Origin: Flavobacterium oreochromis
GTDB taxonomy: Bacteria; Bacteroidota; Bacteroidia; Flavobacteriales; Flavobacteriaceae
NCBI RefSeq assembly: GCF_019565455.1
Contig: NZ_CP067377.1
Span: forward strand, 930,001-994,000
Length of the DNA stretch: 64,000 nt
Reading direction: 5' to 3'
Positions 6,073 through 14,468 of the stretch are shown one piece after another. The position numbers were made by a program, and so were the translations under genes. Position 1 is the stretch's first letter. The number at the start of each line of letters is the position of its first letter. The notes below the pieces were generated by a model. It was not told the origin of the DNA and made no database searches. It saw only the letters and a program-made list of their open reading frames with translations.

Positions 6073-8442
6073 ATGCAAATCAACGACATCAAACAAAATT
6101 TAAGTTTAAGCCAGGTACTAGCTCATTACAATCTACAGCCCAATAAAAACAAAATGTTATTTTGTCCTTTTCACCTGTCATCCCGAACTGGAGGAAGGGA
6201 ACAAACAGCAAGTTTACAAGTCAATTTAGAAAAGAACTTTTACAAATGCCACGCTTGCGGAGCAAAAGGCGACCAAATCCAATTTGTGCAAGACTTTGAG
6301 AAATTAACCAAACACGAAGCCCTTATAAAATGTACAGCACTTGCAGGGAATCCACCCGAAATAAAACACCAACCCATAACCACAAAACCAATGGATCAAG
6401 AAAAACGAATTGAATTTTTAGAAAAACTATACGAAACCTTTATAAAATCAGCTTATTTAAGTCAACCAGCAAGAGACTATTTACAAAGCAGAAACTTAAC
6501 GGCATTACTAGAAAAAGAGGATTAGTCGGCTTTAACTCTGGTCAGTTCCACCACGCAGGACGATTTGAAAACGAACCAAACCCCGAACAAGCAAAAAGGA
6601 AATGATACAAGATGCTTTAGAAATAGGAATGTTAACCCCTTTAAATAGAGTAAATAATCAAACAGGCGAAGCAGTAACCTATCAAGTTTTTGGAGTAAAA
6701 AGCATTGCTTTTCCTTTGCGTAATGCTAAAGGACAAATAGTAAGTTATTATTTTAGAAATGTTGAAGATAAAAACGGCAAACATTTTTATTTAAAAAATC
6801 GTCAGGGCTTATACCCCTATTATCCAAAACCTGAAACAAAAAAACTTATTTTAACTGAAGCTATTATTGATTGTGCTAGCCTTTTACACATTCCCGAAAT
6901 CACCAATAATTATAGCCTTTTAGCGTGCTATGGTACAAACGGCTTAACTCCAGAACACACTGAGGCAGTGAGCCAATTAAAAGAACTGGAGGAAATTATA
7001 TTTTTCTTTGACGGAGACAAAGCAGGAAGCACAGCAATTGAAAAATACACAAAGGAACTTCAAACCTTAAACGTTAAACTAAAAATAACAAAAGTAGAAC
7101 CCCCCGAAAATGAGGATGTAAACAGCCTTTTAGTCGCTTATGAAAAAGAAATTTTTATGGAACTATTGGAAAAAAGAAAGACTGTAATTACTAAGGACAA
7201 AACAATTTTACCCGAAAATATTATTTCTTCAGTTGAACCAACTTTAAACTTTAAACCTTTAAACTTTGAATCAAAAACAAAACCCCTCGACTTACTAAAA
7301 ACTCCTAATTTATTACACAATATCAATGATTTACTAGGAAAAATAGGCATTGTAGGAGAAGAAGATAACAGGCTATTGCAATATGTAACGGCAACTACCT
7401 ATAAAATGAATTACAATTTACACGTATTATACCAGGGAAGCTCAGGAAGTGGCAAAACCCACACCATCAAACAAATAGCATTACTCATACCGCCCGAAGA
7501 TGTGATTTATTTAACCCGAGTTACAGAAAGCAGTTTGTACAATTATAAAAATGGAGAGTTTATGTATAAGTTGGTAGTTTTTGAAGATTTAGACGGACTA
7601 AAAGAAGAAGCTTTACTGGCAGTGCGTGAAATGATCTCTAATAAAAAATTATCGTCCTCGACTTCTATCAAAGACAAAAAAGGCAATGCCGACGGTAAAA
7701 TAAAAGCCGTAGAAGTATCTTTTGCTAGTTTATCAGCCACCACAAAAGGCGAACTCTACGAGGATAATATGAGTAGAATTATAGTGTTATCGGTCGATGA
7801 ATCAAAGGAGCAAACAAAACGAATCATTGAGTATAAAAACAAAGTCTATCAAGGCGAAATCAACAAAGAAGAACAAGAAAAAATAAGACAGTTTTTAAGA
7901 GAATGCATCAAATTATTACAAGTCTATGAAGTCATAAACCCTTATGCAAACCTCGTGGAACTGCCCGAGAATGTACACAAACCCACCCGAATGCACGACA
8001 TCGTTATGGGGGTAATCAATCAAATAGTACTACTGAATCAATACCAACGAAACAAAACCCCACAAGGACAATTAATCGCAGAGAAAGAGGATGTTATCAA
8101 TGGTTTATTATTAATGAAAAACAGCATTATATTAAAAATGGACGAGCTGGAGGGGAAAGTCAGAACCTTTTACGAATCCTTAAAAAAGTTTGCAGAAAAA
8201 AAGGCTAAAAAGAAGATAAGAAAAAAGAAGATGTAAAATTTACACGCTTCGACATTAAAGACCATTACACGCTAAGCAAAGCACAAATAAACCGATATTT
8301 AACCGATTTAGTATCTTGTGAATATTTATCAAAATTAGGCAAAATGGGCAAAGGCAATCAATATAAAATAGCCCATTGGGACAACTTTAAAACATTAAGC
8401 GAAGAAGAATTACAAACAATGTTAGATAAGTTAAAAGAGTAG
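6073..8442 (+). CDS. CHC2/TOPRIM primase fused to P-loop ATPase, element B (three frameshifts)
   Basis: About 790 residues once one A is restored in each of the runs near 6513, 6593 and 8213. Domains in order: CHC2 zinc finger (CPFH ... CHACG), a TOPRIM domain (LILTEAIIDCASL, then FFFDGDKAGS), a P-loop ATPase (Walker A GSSGSGKTH, Walker B VFEDLDG) and a winged-helix-like C-terminus. Such proteins prime and unwind DNA for plasmid, phage or satellite replication. Compared with the element C enzyme there are about seven extra residues just after the first zinc-finger half, from a repeat inserted in frame at 6174-6202. It is expected to be controlled by the divergent XRE repressor. Confidence 0.8.
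6174..6203 (+). repeat. Short dispersed repeat inserted in frame in the primase gene
   Basis: The stretch beginning CTGTCATCCCGAACTGGAGG encodes LSSRTGGREQ between the zinc-finger residues FH and TASLQ, where element C has only DDK. GTCATCCCGA-type sequences are, as I recall, dispersed non-coding repeats in Flavobacteriaceae genomes. The insertion kept the frame. Confidence 0.6.
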
Positions 8443-8563
8443 TAAAATGAGTCTAAAGTGAGCCTAGAATATACCTATAATGAGCCGATAAAACAAGTGT
8501 AAACCACTGTAAAACAACAAACAAAAGTAATCGGCGCATCATTTTAAAAAACAGTGTAGGACA

Positions 8564-9391
8564 ATGATAAACAAAGCATCGTATAAAGAAGAATTACTCA
8601 CACTAGGTTACCATAAATTATCAGTCGAACAACGAATAAGAAACATCAACCATTTTATAAGAATCACTCAAAAAGAACTCCAACAAGTCAAACCCTCAGA
8701 TCTAAAAAAATACGTCAATCATTATCAACAAAAGGCATTAAACACCCACACGATACAGGGATATTATAGAAGTATAGAACACTATTTTAGTTATTTAGAA
8801 AGAGAAAAACTCATTAAAAAAATCCATTTAATTATTATGAGCTACAACTTCCTAAAGCTACAAAAGCAGAAAGAGAAATACTCACTCAGCAAGAAATAAA
8901 ACAACTCTATACAAAAGCCAACTTACAGGAAACTATCATTTTACACCTGTGCTATGGCTGTGGGCTTCGAGCCTTCGAAATGGAACAAATCACGGTAAAA
9001 GACATCGATACTCAACAAAAAACAGTAACGGTTCAAAAAGGCAAAAACAACAAATACAGAGTAATCCCAGTGAGTGAAAAAAATAAACCAGGACCTAATC
9101 AATTATTTAGAAACCATAAAATACACCACAATGAAAAATCAACACATTTTATACAACAAAGCAGGAACTAGATTAAAAAGATATACCGCTCTAATAATGC
9201 TAAAAAGACTAGCGATAAAAGCCAGTGTAAAAGCAAAAATAACCCTGCACGGTTTGCGTCATTCCATCGCCACACATCTACTAGAAAACGGCGTACAGCT
9301 CCCACAAGTACAAGCATTTTTAGGACACTCCCAAATGGAAACTACCGAAATATATACAAGAATAAGTAAATACCAACTCAAAAAATTATAA
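8564..9391 (+). CDS. Tyrosine recombinase/integrase, element B (two compensating frameshifts)
   Basis: Same sequence as the copy at 601-1428, with the same missing A (near 8817) and extra A (near 9078). The repaired protein has the complete set of catalytic residues (GLRAFE, HGLRHS, GHSQ, Tyr of EIYTRIS). It follows the primase gene by about 120 bp and ends 2 nt before the partner gene. Confidence 0.8.
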
Positions 9392-9393
9392 TT

Positions 9394-10209
9394 ATGATGA
9401 CTCTAAAAGAATATATCCAAAACAACTTTAGTCCATCCAATCATAAAAGTTTATACTGTTGCATCAAGAAGTACCAAGAACACACCATTAATCACGAAAA
9501 AGCTACATTAAATGACATATTACGTTACCTTAAAATCCTTAGAGAAAGCAACAAAAAATACAGAACAATAGCCAATCATCTCCACAGCATCAAAGTATAT
9601 TATAGGTATTTACAATTTAGTGGAATTAGAAAAGATCATCCTATCAAAAAACTCATTTTAATAGATAAAATAGACAAAACCATAAAAACCCAAAATTTAT
9701 ACACCACCAAACAATTAGAAGAATATTACCAACAAACCCCAAAACATAAAAAACTAATGGTGAGTTTACTTATAGAACAAGCCCTAACCACTAGCGAACT
9801 GATAGCCATCAAAGTAAAAGACATCGATCTCGAAAAAGCAGAAATTACCCTAAAAAGCAGAACTTTATCCCTAAAAGCCTATCAAATCTATCTCTGTACA
9901 GAATACATCAATTATATAGAATACATCAAAGAAAAAAAGCCAGAAGATTATTTATTTACCACCCGAACTAATAAAGCCTATAGAGAGAATGACATCAGCC
10001 AGCACATCAATAAAAACCGACCAGAAGAAAAACAAATTACACCACTCAAAATAAGACAAAGCGTCATTAAAAACTTATTAATACAGCACGATGTAAGAGT
10101 AGTACAAGTCTTTGCAGGACACAAAATAAGTGGAACAACACAACAATACAAAACAACTCAGTTCGAAGAACTAAAAGCAAAAATCAATCTTTTGCATCCA
10201 TTACAATAA
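9394..10209 (+). CDS. Tyrosine recombinase-like partner, element B
   Basis: Identical to the product of 1431-2246. The fold and the Arg, GH and Tyr of the last catalytic boxes are present, but the first Arg (ALTTSE) and the His of the HxxR box (PLKIRQ) are missing. It probably acts together with the upstream recombinase. Confidence 0.7.
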   Translation: MMTLKEYIQNNFSPSNHKSLYCCIKKYQEHTINHEKATLNDILRYLKILRESNKKYRTIANHLHSIKVYYRYLQFSGIRKDHPIKKLILIDKIDKTIKTQNLYTTKQLEEYYQQTPKHKKLMVSLLIEQALTTSELIAIKVKDIDLEKAEITLKSRTLSLKAYQIYLCTEYINYIEYIKEKKPEDYLFTTRTNKAYRENDISQHINKNRPEEKQITPLKIRQSVIKNLLIQHDVRVVQVFAGHKISGTTQQYKTTQFEELKAKINLLHPLQ

Positions 10210-10262
10210 ACTTTAGGTAAAGAAGCCTAAAGCCTTCATTATTAATTTTTAAATTTTTTACT

Positions 10263-10457
10263 ATGACAAACAAAAATGAAACTTCCAGTACTTGGGAACA
10301 ACAAAGAGAATTGCTGTTATTTGCACAAATCCTCACACAAAGCCATCAAATAACCCTTGTCTTAGAAAACATCCAAATGATGGTAGAAGAAATAAAAAAA
10401 GTGCAAGACACTTGGGATAAAGTAGAGCACAGACTTGTGAAAAAACAAGATTCTTAA
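10263..10457 (+). CDS. Small helical protein of element B (64 aa)
   Basis: Identical to the product of 2300-2494. Helical, soluble, unknown function; last gene before the hairpin tail. Confidence 0.55.
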   Translation: MTNKNETSSTWEQQRELLLFAQILTQSHQITLVLENIQMMVEEIKKVQDTWDKVEHRLVKKQDS

Positions 10458-11234
10458 CACCTTAAACAACTGGCTATTTTTTTAGTCGGTTGTTTTTGGC
10501 GTTATACAAATCCCTATCCAAATAAAAAAAGCGGTTTGCTTCGCAGACGTATTTGCGCCCGCCCGTCCAACGCTCCCCAACGCTCCAGCGGTTTTCCCCA
10601 CCCTCACAGCCGTTGTTTTTCCACCCCTGCAAGCCAGTAAAAAAAGGCTTTTTGTTTTTCCAACCCCTCGCACACAAAAAAGCCTTTTTTTACTCGCTTG
10701 CCAGCCAAAACCAAAAAAACAACCGCTTGCCAACGCTCGAACCGCTCCCAAAGCTATGTTACATAATTGGCAGTTATAGTTCAAGCCCTGCGGGTTCGCT
10801 TCGCCTTGAAAGCTATAACTGGCATTTATGTAAAATAGCCCCTCCCCAAAGCTCCCACCCCAAAAATAGGAGCTTCGCAAGAGTTTGCATTTTTAAATTA
10901 TTTGTTCAAAAACCTGCACAAAAAGTCTGGGTACAGTGGTTCCCATCCTTCTTTGTTTGGTTTTTATCACAAAAATTTAAAAAAGGAGCTCGTGTTAACT
11001 GCTCCGTAAACTCCGCAGGGCTCGTTTTTTAAAACGATTGCTTTAGAAATACCCCATTCCAAAACAATATGCACCCTCCAGCAATCGTTTAAAAAAACAA
11101 GCTCACGGTAACTAAAGATGCCCGCCGACTTTGGGCAAACACTCAAAGTCTGTTTTGTACCTGCCTTGTTTAATCGATCAAAAAACAATTTTTTTTTTTC
11201 AGATGAAATAAAAAATTACCCTATTTTTGAAACA
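10458..11234 (+). other. Non-coding, hairpin-rich tail of element B
   Basis: Identical to 2495-3271 and likewise without a credible gene. Inverted repeats lie at 10636-10694 (H1), 10759-10833 (H2) and 11025-11097 (H3), followed by the promoter for the leader-tip gene. Confidence 0.6.
11194..11229 (+). promoter_or_regulatory. Outward promoter in front of the leader-tip gene (B)
   Basis: TATTTTTG at 11222-11229 with TTTTTTCAG at 11194-11202, spacing 19 bp; the ATG at 11235 follows after 5 nt. Same as the promoter of copy A. Confidence 0.6.
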
Positions 11235-11810
11235 ATGAAACTACTAAAACTACTTTTTATTCTATTGCTAATGCCTTGGAACTCGTACCCACGAGAGCCA
11301 AAAGGATGTCTGTCGATGGCTCAAAAGGGTATTGTAGCGGGTCAAAAAGAGGTGCGGGGTTATCTGACTCAAGACCCTATCGGACTCGAAGGCAACAACC
11401 CAACCATGTATGGGTATGTTCACGATTCTAATGTTTGGACAGATGTTTTTGGGCTATCAACTGTTTATCTTAGAAATAAGGAGACATATGTTGGTAAAGC
11501 TAAACACAATGCAGCTGGAAGATATGGAAACAAAACTACTGCAACTGATATTTTTAAAGGGATTCCAAATACTGATGTTGCTCAAGGAGTTGAACAAATC
11601 ACTTATGAAAGAATGAAAATAATGGAAGCTAGTGGAGATTTAAATCCAATGACAAATGGTCAAAGACCTGTTAACATGAGTAACAAAAAGAAAACTTATA
11701 GAAGAGATTTAGGTGAAAAATGGTTAAAAGATACATTTGGAGATAATTTTGAAGATGTAATTGATAAAAAAATTAAAGATCATTATAAACCTTTAGGCAT
11801 GTGTAAATAA
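11235..11810 (+). CDS. Leader-fused Rhs tip with GIY-YIG-like nuclease toxin
   Basis: The first 47 residues (leader and linker) are identical to the product of 3272-3856; the sequence changes at DPIGLEGNNPTMYGYVHDSN. The tip begins VYLRNKETYVGKAKHNAAGRYG, which fits the GIY-YIG nuclease pattern (a Tyr, then YVGKA about ten residues on, then a conserved Arg), with a possible catalytic Glu in EQITYERM. I infer a DNA-cutting toxin. It ends in Met-Cys-Lys. The immunity gene follows after 6 nt. Confidence 0.65.
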   Translation: MKLLKLLFILLLMPWNSYPREPKGCLSMAQKGIVAGQKEVRGYLTQDPIGLEGNNPTMYGYVHDSNVWTDVFGLSTVYLRNKETYVGKAKHNAAGRYGNKTTATDIFKGIPNTDVAQGVEQITYERMKIMEASGDLNPMTNGQRPVNMSNKKKTYRRDLGEKWLKDTFGDNFEDVIDKKIKDHYKPLGMCK

Positions 11811-11816
11811 TAAAGT

Positions 11817-12745
11817 ATGAAAATAGATAATTTTGATTTAAAAGGTATTGATGAAAATATAAATTTGATAAAAGAGAAAAAATTAGTTTTAATTGAGAAA
11901 GGTTTACCGAAAGAGTCCTTAGAATATTTGAATAAAAAAATTAAAGATTCTAATATTAAGCTAATATTAGTTTGTGATCCAAGTAAAGATTCTAGTTCTG
12001 ATTTGGTTAGAAATCTAGATGTCTTCAATTATTTGCAAACAATTAGTTCATTATCAATTTTAGTTAATTCATCTAAGGAGCTTAATGATATTTCTAATTT
12101 AAGAAAAATTGATGATTTATCAAGTTTTAGTATTAGTGGTAATTATAATAAAAAGATTAATTTGGACGCTATTAATAAATTTCAATCGTTAGTAGAGATT
12201 GAATTTGATGAATTAGATAATTCTAATAAATATAAGTTAATTGAAAGTTTAAAACTTGAAAAATTATCAATTGACTCAGTTGATTTAAGTAAATTAAAAC
12301 AAAATATTCAATTGAAATTTTTAAAAATTAACAAAGATTTAAAAAACCACGAGAGCATAGATTATATATTCCCAAATTTAAATTTTCTAACTCTGTTGAA
12401 TTGTAAAAAAATCAACAACTTTTCTTTTTATCTAAACTAAAAAACCTAGAGTTTTTACTACTAAATTCAACAAACATTGAAGTTTTACCAGAATTAAGCA
12501 CTAAAATCATCAAGGTTCAGCTGTTAGCTAGTAAAAATCTTGAAAATGTTAATAGCTTATTAAAACTTAACAATTTGGAAAAAATTGCTATCACTGATTC
12601 TAAAGTTAATTATGAAACTATAAGGGAATTAGCAAAGCTTAAACTAAAAAACTTTTATTATACTACAAAAGTCAAAGAAAATAATGCAGATTTTGAAACT
12701 CTAGCTTTAAGAAATGGATTTGAAAATAGTTTAAGAGGGTTTTAA
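11817..12745 (+). CDS. Leucine-rich-repeat immunity protein (one frameshift)
   Basis: Adding one T in the run near 12424-12428 extends the frame to 12745, giving about 309 residues. The sequence is built of irregular leucine-rich repeats (LKFLKINKDL, LNFLTLLNCKKI, LEFLLLNSTNI, LEKIAITDSKV) without a signal peptide. LRR proteins are a known type of immunity protein beside polymorphic toxins. The place behind the GIY-YIG tip supports this role. The base composition is very AT-rich, unlike the recombinase genes upstream. Confidence 0.65.
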
Positions 12746-12831
12746 TCTATTTCTTGTTACTACTACTGTAACAATATGGTATTGAAAAACTAGCTCCATA
12801 AAGTCTCCTGACTTTGAGTAAAAACAAAAAT

Positions 12832-12855
12832 AAAACCCTGTAAATACAGGGTTTT
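12832..12855. terminator. Terminator hairpin
   Basis: Perfect inverted repeat AAAACCCTG TAAATA CAGGGTTTT behind the LRR immunity gene. The Rhs homology of the next cassette begins immediately after it. Confidence 0.7.
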
Positions 12856-13361
12856 ACTATAATAGGTTTAGGTATTATGATGCGAGTACGGGACTGTATT
12901 TAAGTCAAGACCCGATTGGACTTAAAGGCAATAACCCAACGCTTTATGCGTATGTAGCTGATTCTAATAGTTGGGTTGACCCTTTAGGTTTAAGTAATAT
13001 GCCTGCTAATGGTTGGAATTATAACAATATGCCAAAAATTGAAGGCTATCAAAATCATCACGTCATACCTCGTTCAATGGCTGACCACCCTGCAATAAAA
13101 GCAGCAGGTTTTGATGTCGATAAACCTAGTAATCTAATCTATTTACCTAAAGAACAAGGCACACACCCGACTAGAAGCCAACACAATGGTTGGAACAGCG
13201 TACATAAAGCGTATAATGCTGATATAAACCAAAAATTAAAAGATATTCACGATATAGGTCAAGCAGAAGGCTGGAGTAAAAAACAATATTCCGACGCCAT
13301 AGAAGATTTAAGAAATCAAACAAGAAAAGGTCTTAGGGAAGGTCGAATAAAATGCCATTAA
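12834..13361 (+). pseudogene. Orphan Rhs tip with AHH-type nuclease domain (no start codon of its own)
   Basis: The frame is open from 12834 and homology starts at YNRFRYYDASTGLYLSQDPIG, so only the last part of the Rhs core is present and no core-preceding start exists. An ATG at 12999 lies after the boundary motif and could in principle start the tip alone. The tip contains YQNHHVIPRS and a later NLIYLP...HNGWNSVH, the layout of AHH/HNH-type nucleases of polymorphic toxins. It ends Arg-Ile-Lys-Cys-His. Its immunity gene starts 10 nt later. Probably a stored cassette rather than an expressed gene. Confidence 0.7.
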
Positions 13362-13371
13362 AAATAAATTT

Positions 13372-13934
13372 ATGTATTACGAACTATCAGAATTTTACAA
13401 AAGAGATGTATATTTTCTTTATGATGAAAAAAATCTCATTGAACCTAGAGAATTTGAAAAAGGAATTAAAATAGATTCTAAAGAAGAAATAATATTCAAT
13501 ATTGATAAAATAGACAATTATCTCTCTTCTTACGACATTTTACCAACTTATAATGCTCCTTTAGTTAGTTCAAGATTTGTTGATTTATTCAAAGATTTAG
13601 TAGATATACAAACACAGTTTATAAATGTTAAAATTATAGACAAAAATAACAACTCTAATAATGATTATTTTATTCTAAATGTTATACAAGTAACTCCTTG
13701 TATGGATATGGAAAAATCTGTAGTTGAAATTAAAAAATATGGTTCTGCAAATGTTATGACAATTAAGAAATTACATTTAGTACCTAATTCTTTAAAAGAT
13801 TTTCTTATAGTAAGAATGGAAGAAAAAAATCTTATATAATAGTTACAGAAGAGTTTAAAAAACGTTGTGAAAATGCAGGTTTAAAAGGAATTGATTTTGT
13901 GCCAGAGGGTCACACCATCTATACAGATATTTAA
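13372..13934 (+). CDS. Immunity protein, Imm11/DUF1629-like (one frameshift)
   Basis: One A added in the run near 13826 extends the protein from 155 to about 187 residues. The layout (SSRFVDLFKDL, DYFILNVIQVTPCMDMEKS, LHLVPNSLKDFLIVRMEE, then FKKRCENAGLKGIDFVPEG) resembles the imm11/DUF1629 group often found behind HNH/AHH toxins. No signal peptide. Family assignment is from memory of the motif pattern and is moderately sure. Confidence 0.6.
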
Positions 13935-13967
13935 AAAATAAAGCCGTCTTAGACGGCTTTATTTTTT
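13933..13967. terminator. Bidirectional terminator hairpin
   Basis: AAAATAAAGCCGTCT-T-AGACGGCTTTATTTT forms a long stem between the immunity gene and the converging XRE gene. The same arrangement exists at 5562-5587. Confidence 0.85.
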
Positions 13968-14325
13968 ATAGATTAAGCGCATTGGATAAAGTTTGTTTTA
14001 ACTTTTGTTTTGTTGATAACCCATCAATAATAGAATACAATCCTTTTTTTTCATCTTCTTCAAGGTTTTCAATAATTGAAACTTTTTCAATTAAAGATTT
14101 ATCTATTGAATTAATATCTTTAAAATCTTCATTTGTACTAAACAACTCTGACATAGTACAATTCATTGCTTTTGCAATTTTCTCCAGTGTTGAATAAGAT
14201 GGGTCAGTCTTATCATTTTCAATTCGGCTAAACTGTGCTTTTTCGATATTTGCAGACATAACCACCTCTTTTTGTGATAAACCTTTTAATAATCGCATTT
14301 TCTTTATTTGTTCTCCTAAGCTCAT
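13966..14325 (-). CDS. XRE-family repressor of element C
   Basis: 119 residues starting at the ATG at 14325 (MSLGEQIKKMRLLKGLSQKE). The helix-turn-helix covers about residues 5-60 (GLSQKEVVMSANIEKAQFSRIENDKTDPSYSTLEKI contains the recognition helix region). It is only distantly related to the element B repressor, so the two elements probably have different immunity specificities. An upstream in-frame hydrophobic extension was not accepted because it runs into the divergent promoter region. Confidence 0.85.
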   Translation of the reverse strand: MSLGEQIKKMRLLKGLSQKEVVMSANIEKAQFSRIENDKTDPSYSTLEKIAKAMNCTMSELFSTNEDFKDINSIDKSLIEKVSIIENLEEDEKKGLYSIIDGLSTKQKLKQTLSNALNL

Positions 14326-14393
14326 AAATAATACAGTTAACAACAACAAAATTATTAAATTAAACAATATCTTAAAATACATTTTAAAAATAG

Positions 14394-14423
14394 TTGTTTT
14401 ATTGTATAACTTTTGTATTTTTG
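14394..14423 (+). promoter_or_regulatory. Promoter of the element C primase gene
   Basis: TTG at 14394-14396, a 19-bp spacer and TATTTTTG at 14416-14423 match the Bacteroidetes consensus exactly. It lies 46 nt before the primase ATG. Confidence 0.7.
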
Positions 14424-14468
14424 CTTAGTTGTAATAAAAGACAAAAAATAATATTAACATCTTTAAAA

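Larger units (their letters stand above)
5586..11234 (+). mobile_element. Element B: repressor, primase, recombinase pair, hairpin tail
   Basis: This is the most complete view of the A/B type: a leftward XRE repressor, then rightward primase-ATPase, active recombinase, inactive recombinase-like partner, small protein, hairpin tail, promoter and leader. It is inserted between an orphan Rhs cassette on the left and a leader-tip gene on the right. The gene content resembles phage satellites or plasmid-like integrative elements, but capsid, relaxase and partition genes are absent. Exact ends are unknown. Confidence 0.6.
7965..11377 (+). repeat. Long direct repeat, copy B
   Basis: Second copy of the 3.4-kb segment at 1-3414, offset by 7963-7964 bp. 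Identity ends at 11377 within the DPIGL codons of the Rhs tip. The left limit cannot be seen because copy A starts at the window edge. Confidence 0.95.

Noticed and set aside
5916..6092. N-terminal extension of the XRE protein to 6092
   Set aside because: It crosses the divergent promoter/operator region and overlaps the primase start; the helix-turn-helix protein is complete from 5915.
1..11377. Duplication as pure assembly artefact
   Set aside because: Different toxin tips and immunity genes follow the two copies, and one homopolymer differs, so two loci must exist; copy number still deserves a long-read check.
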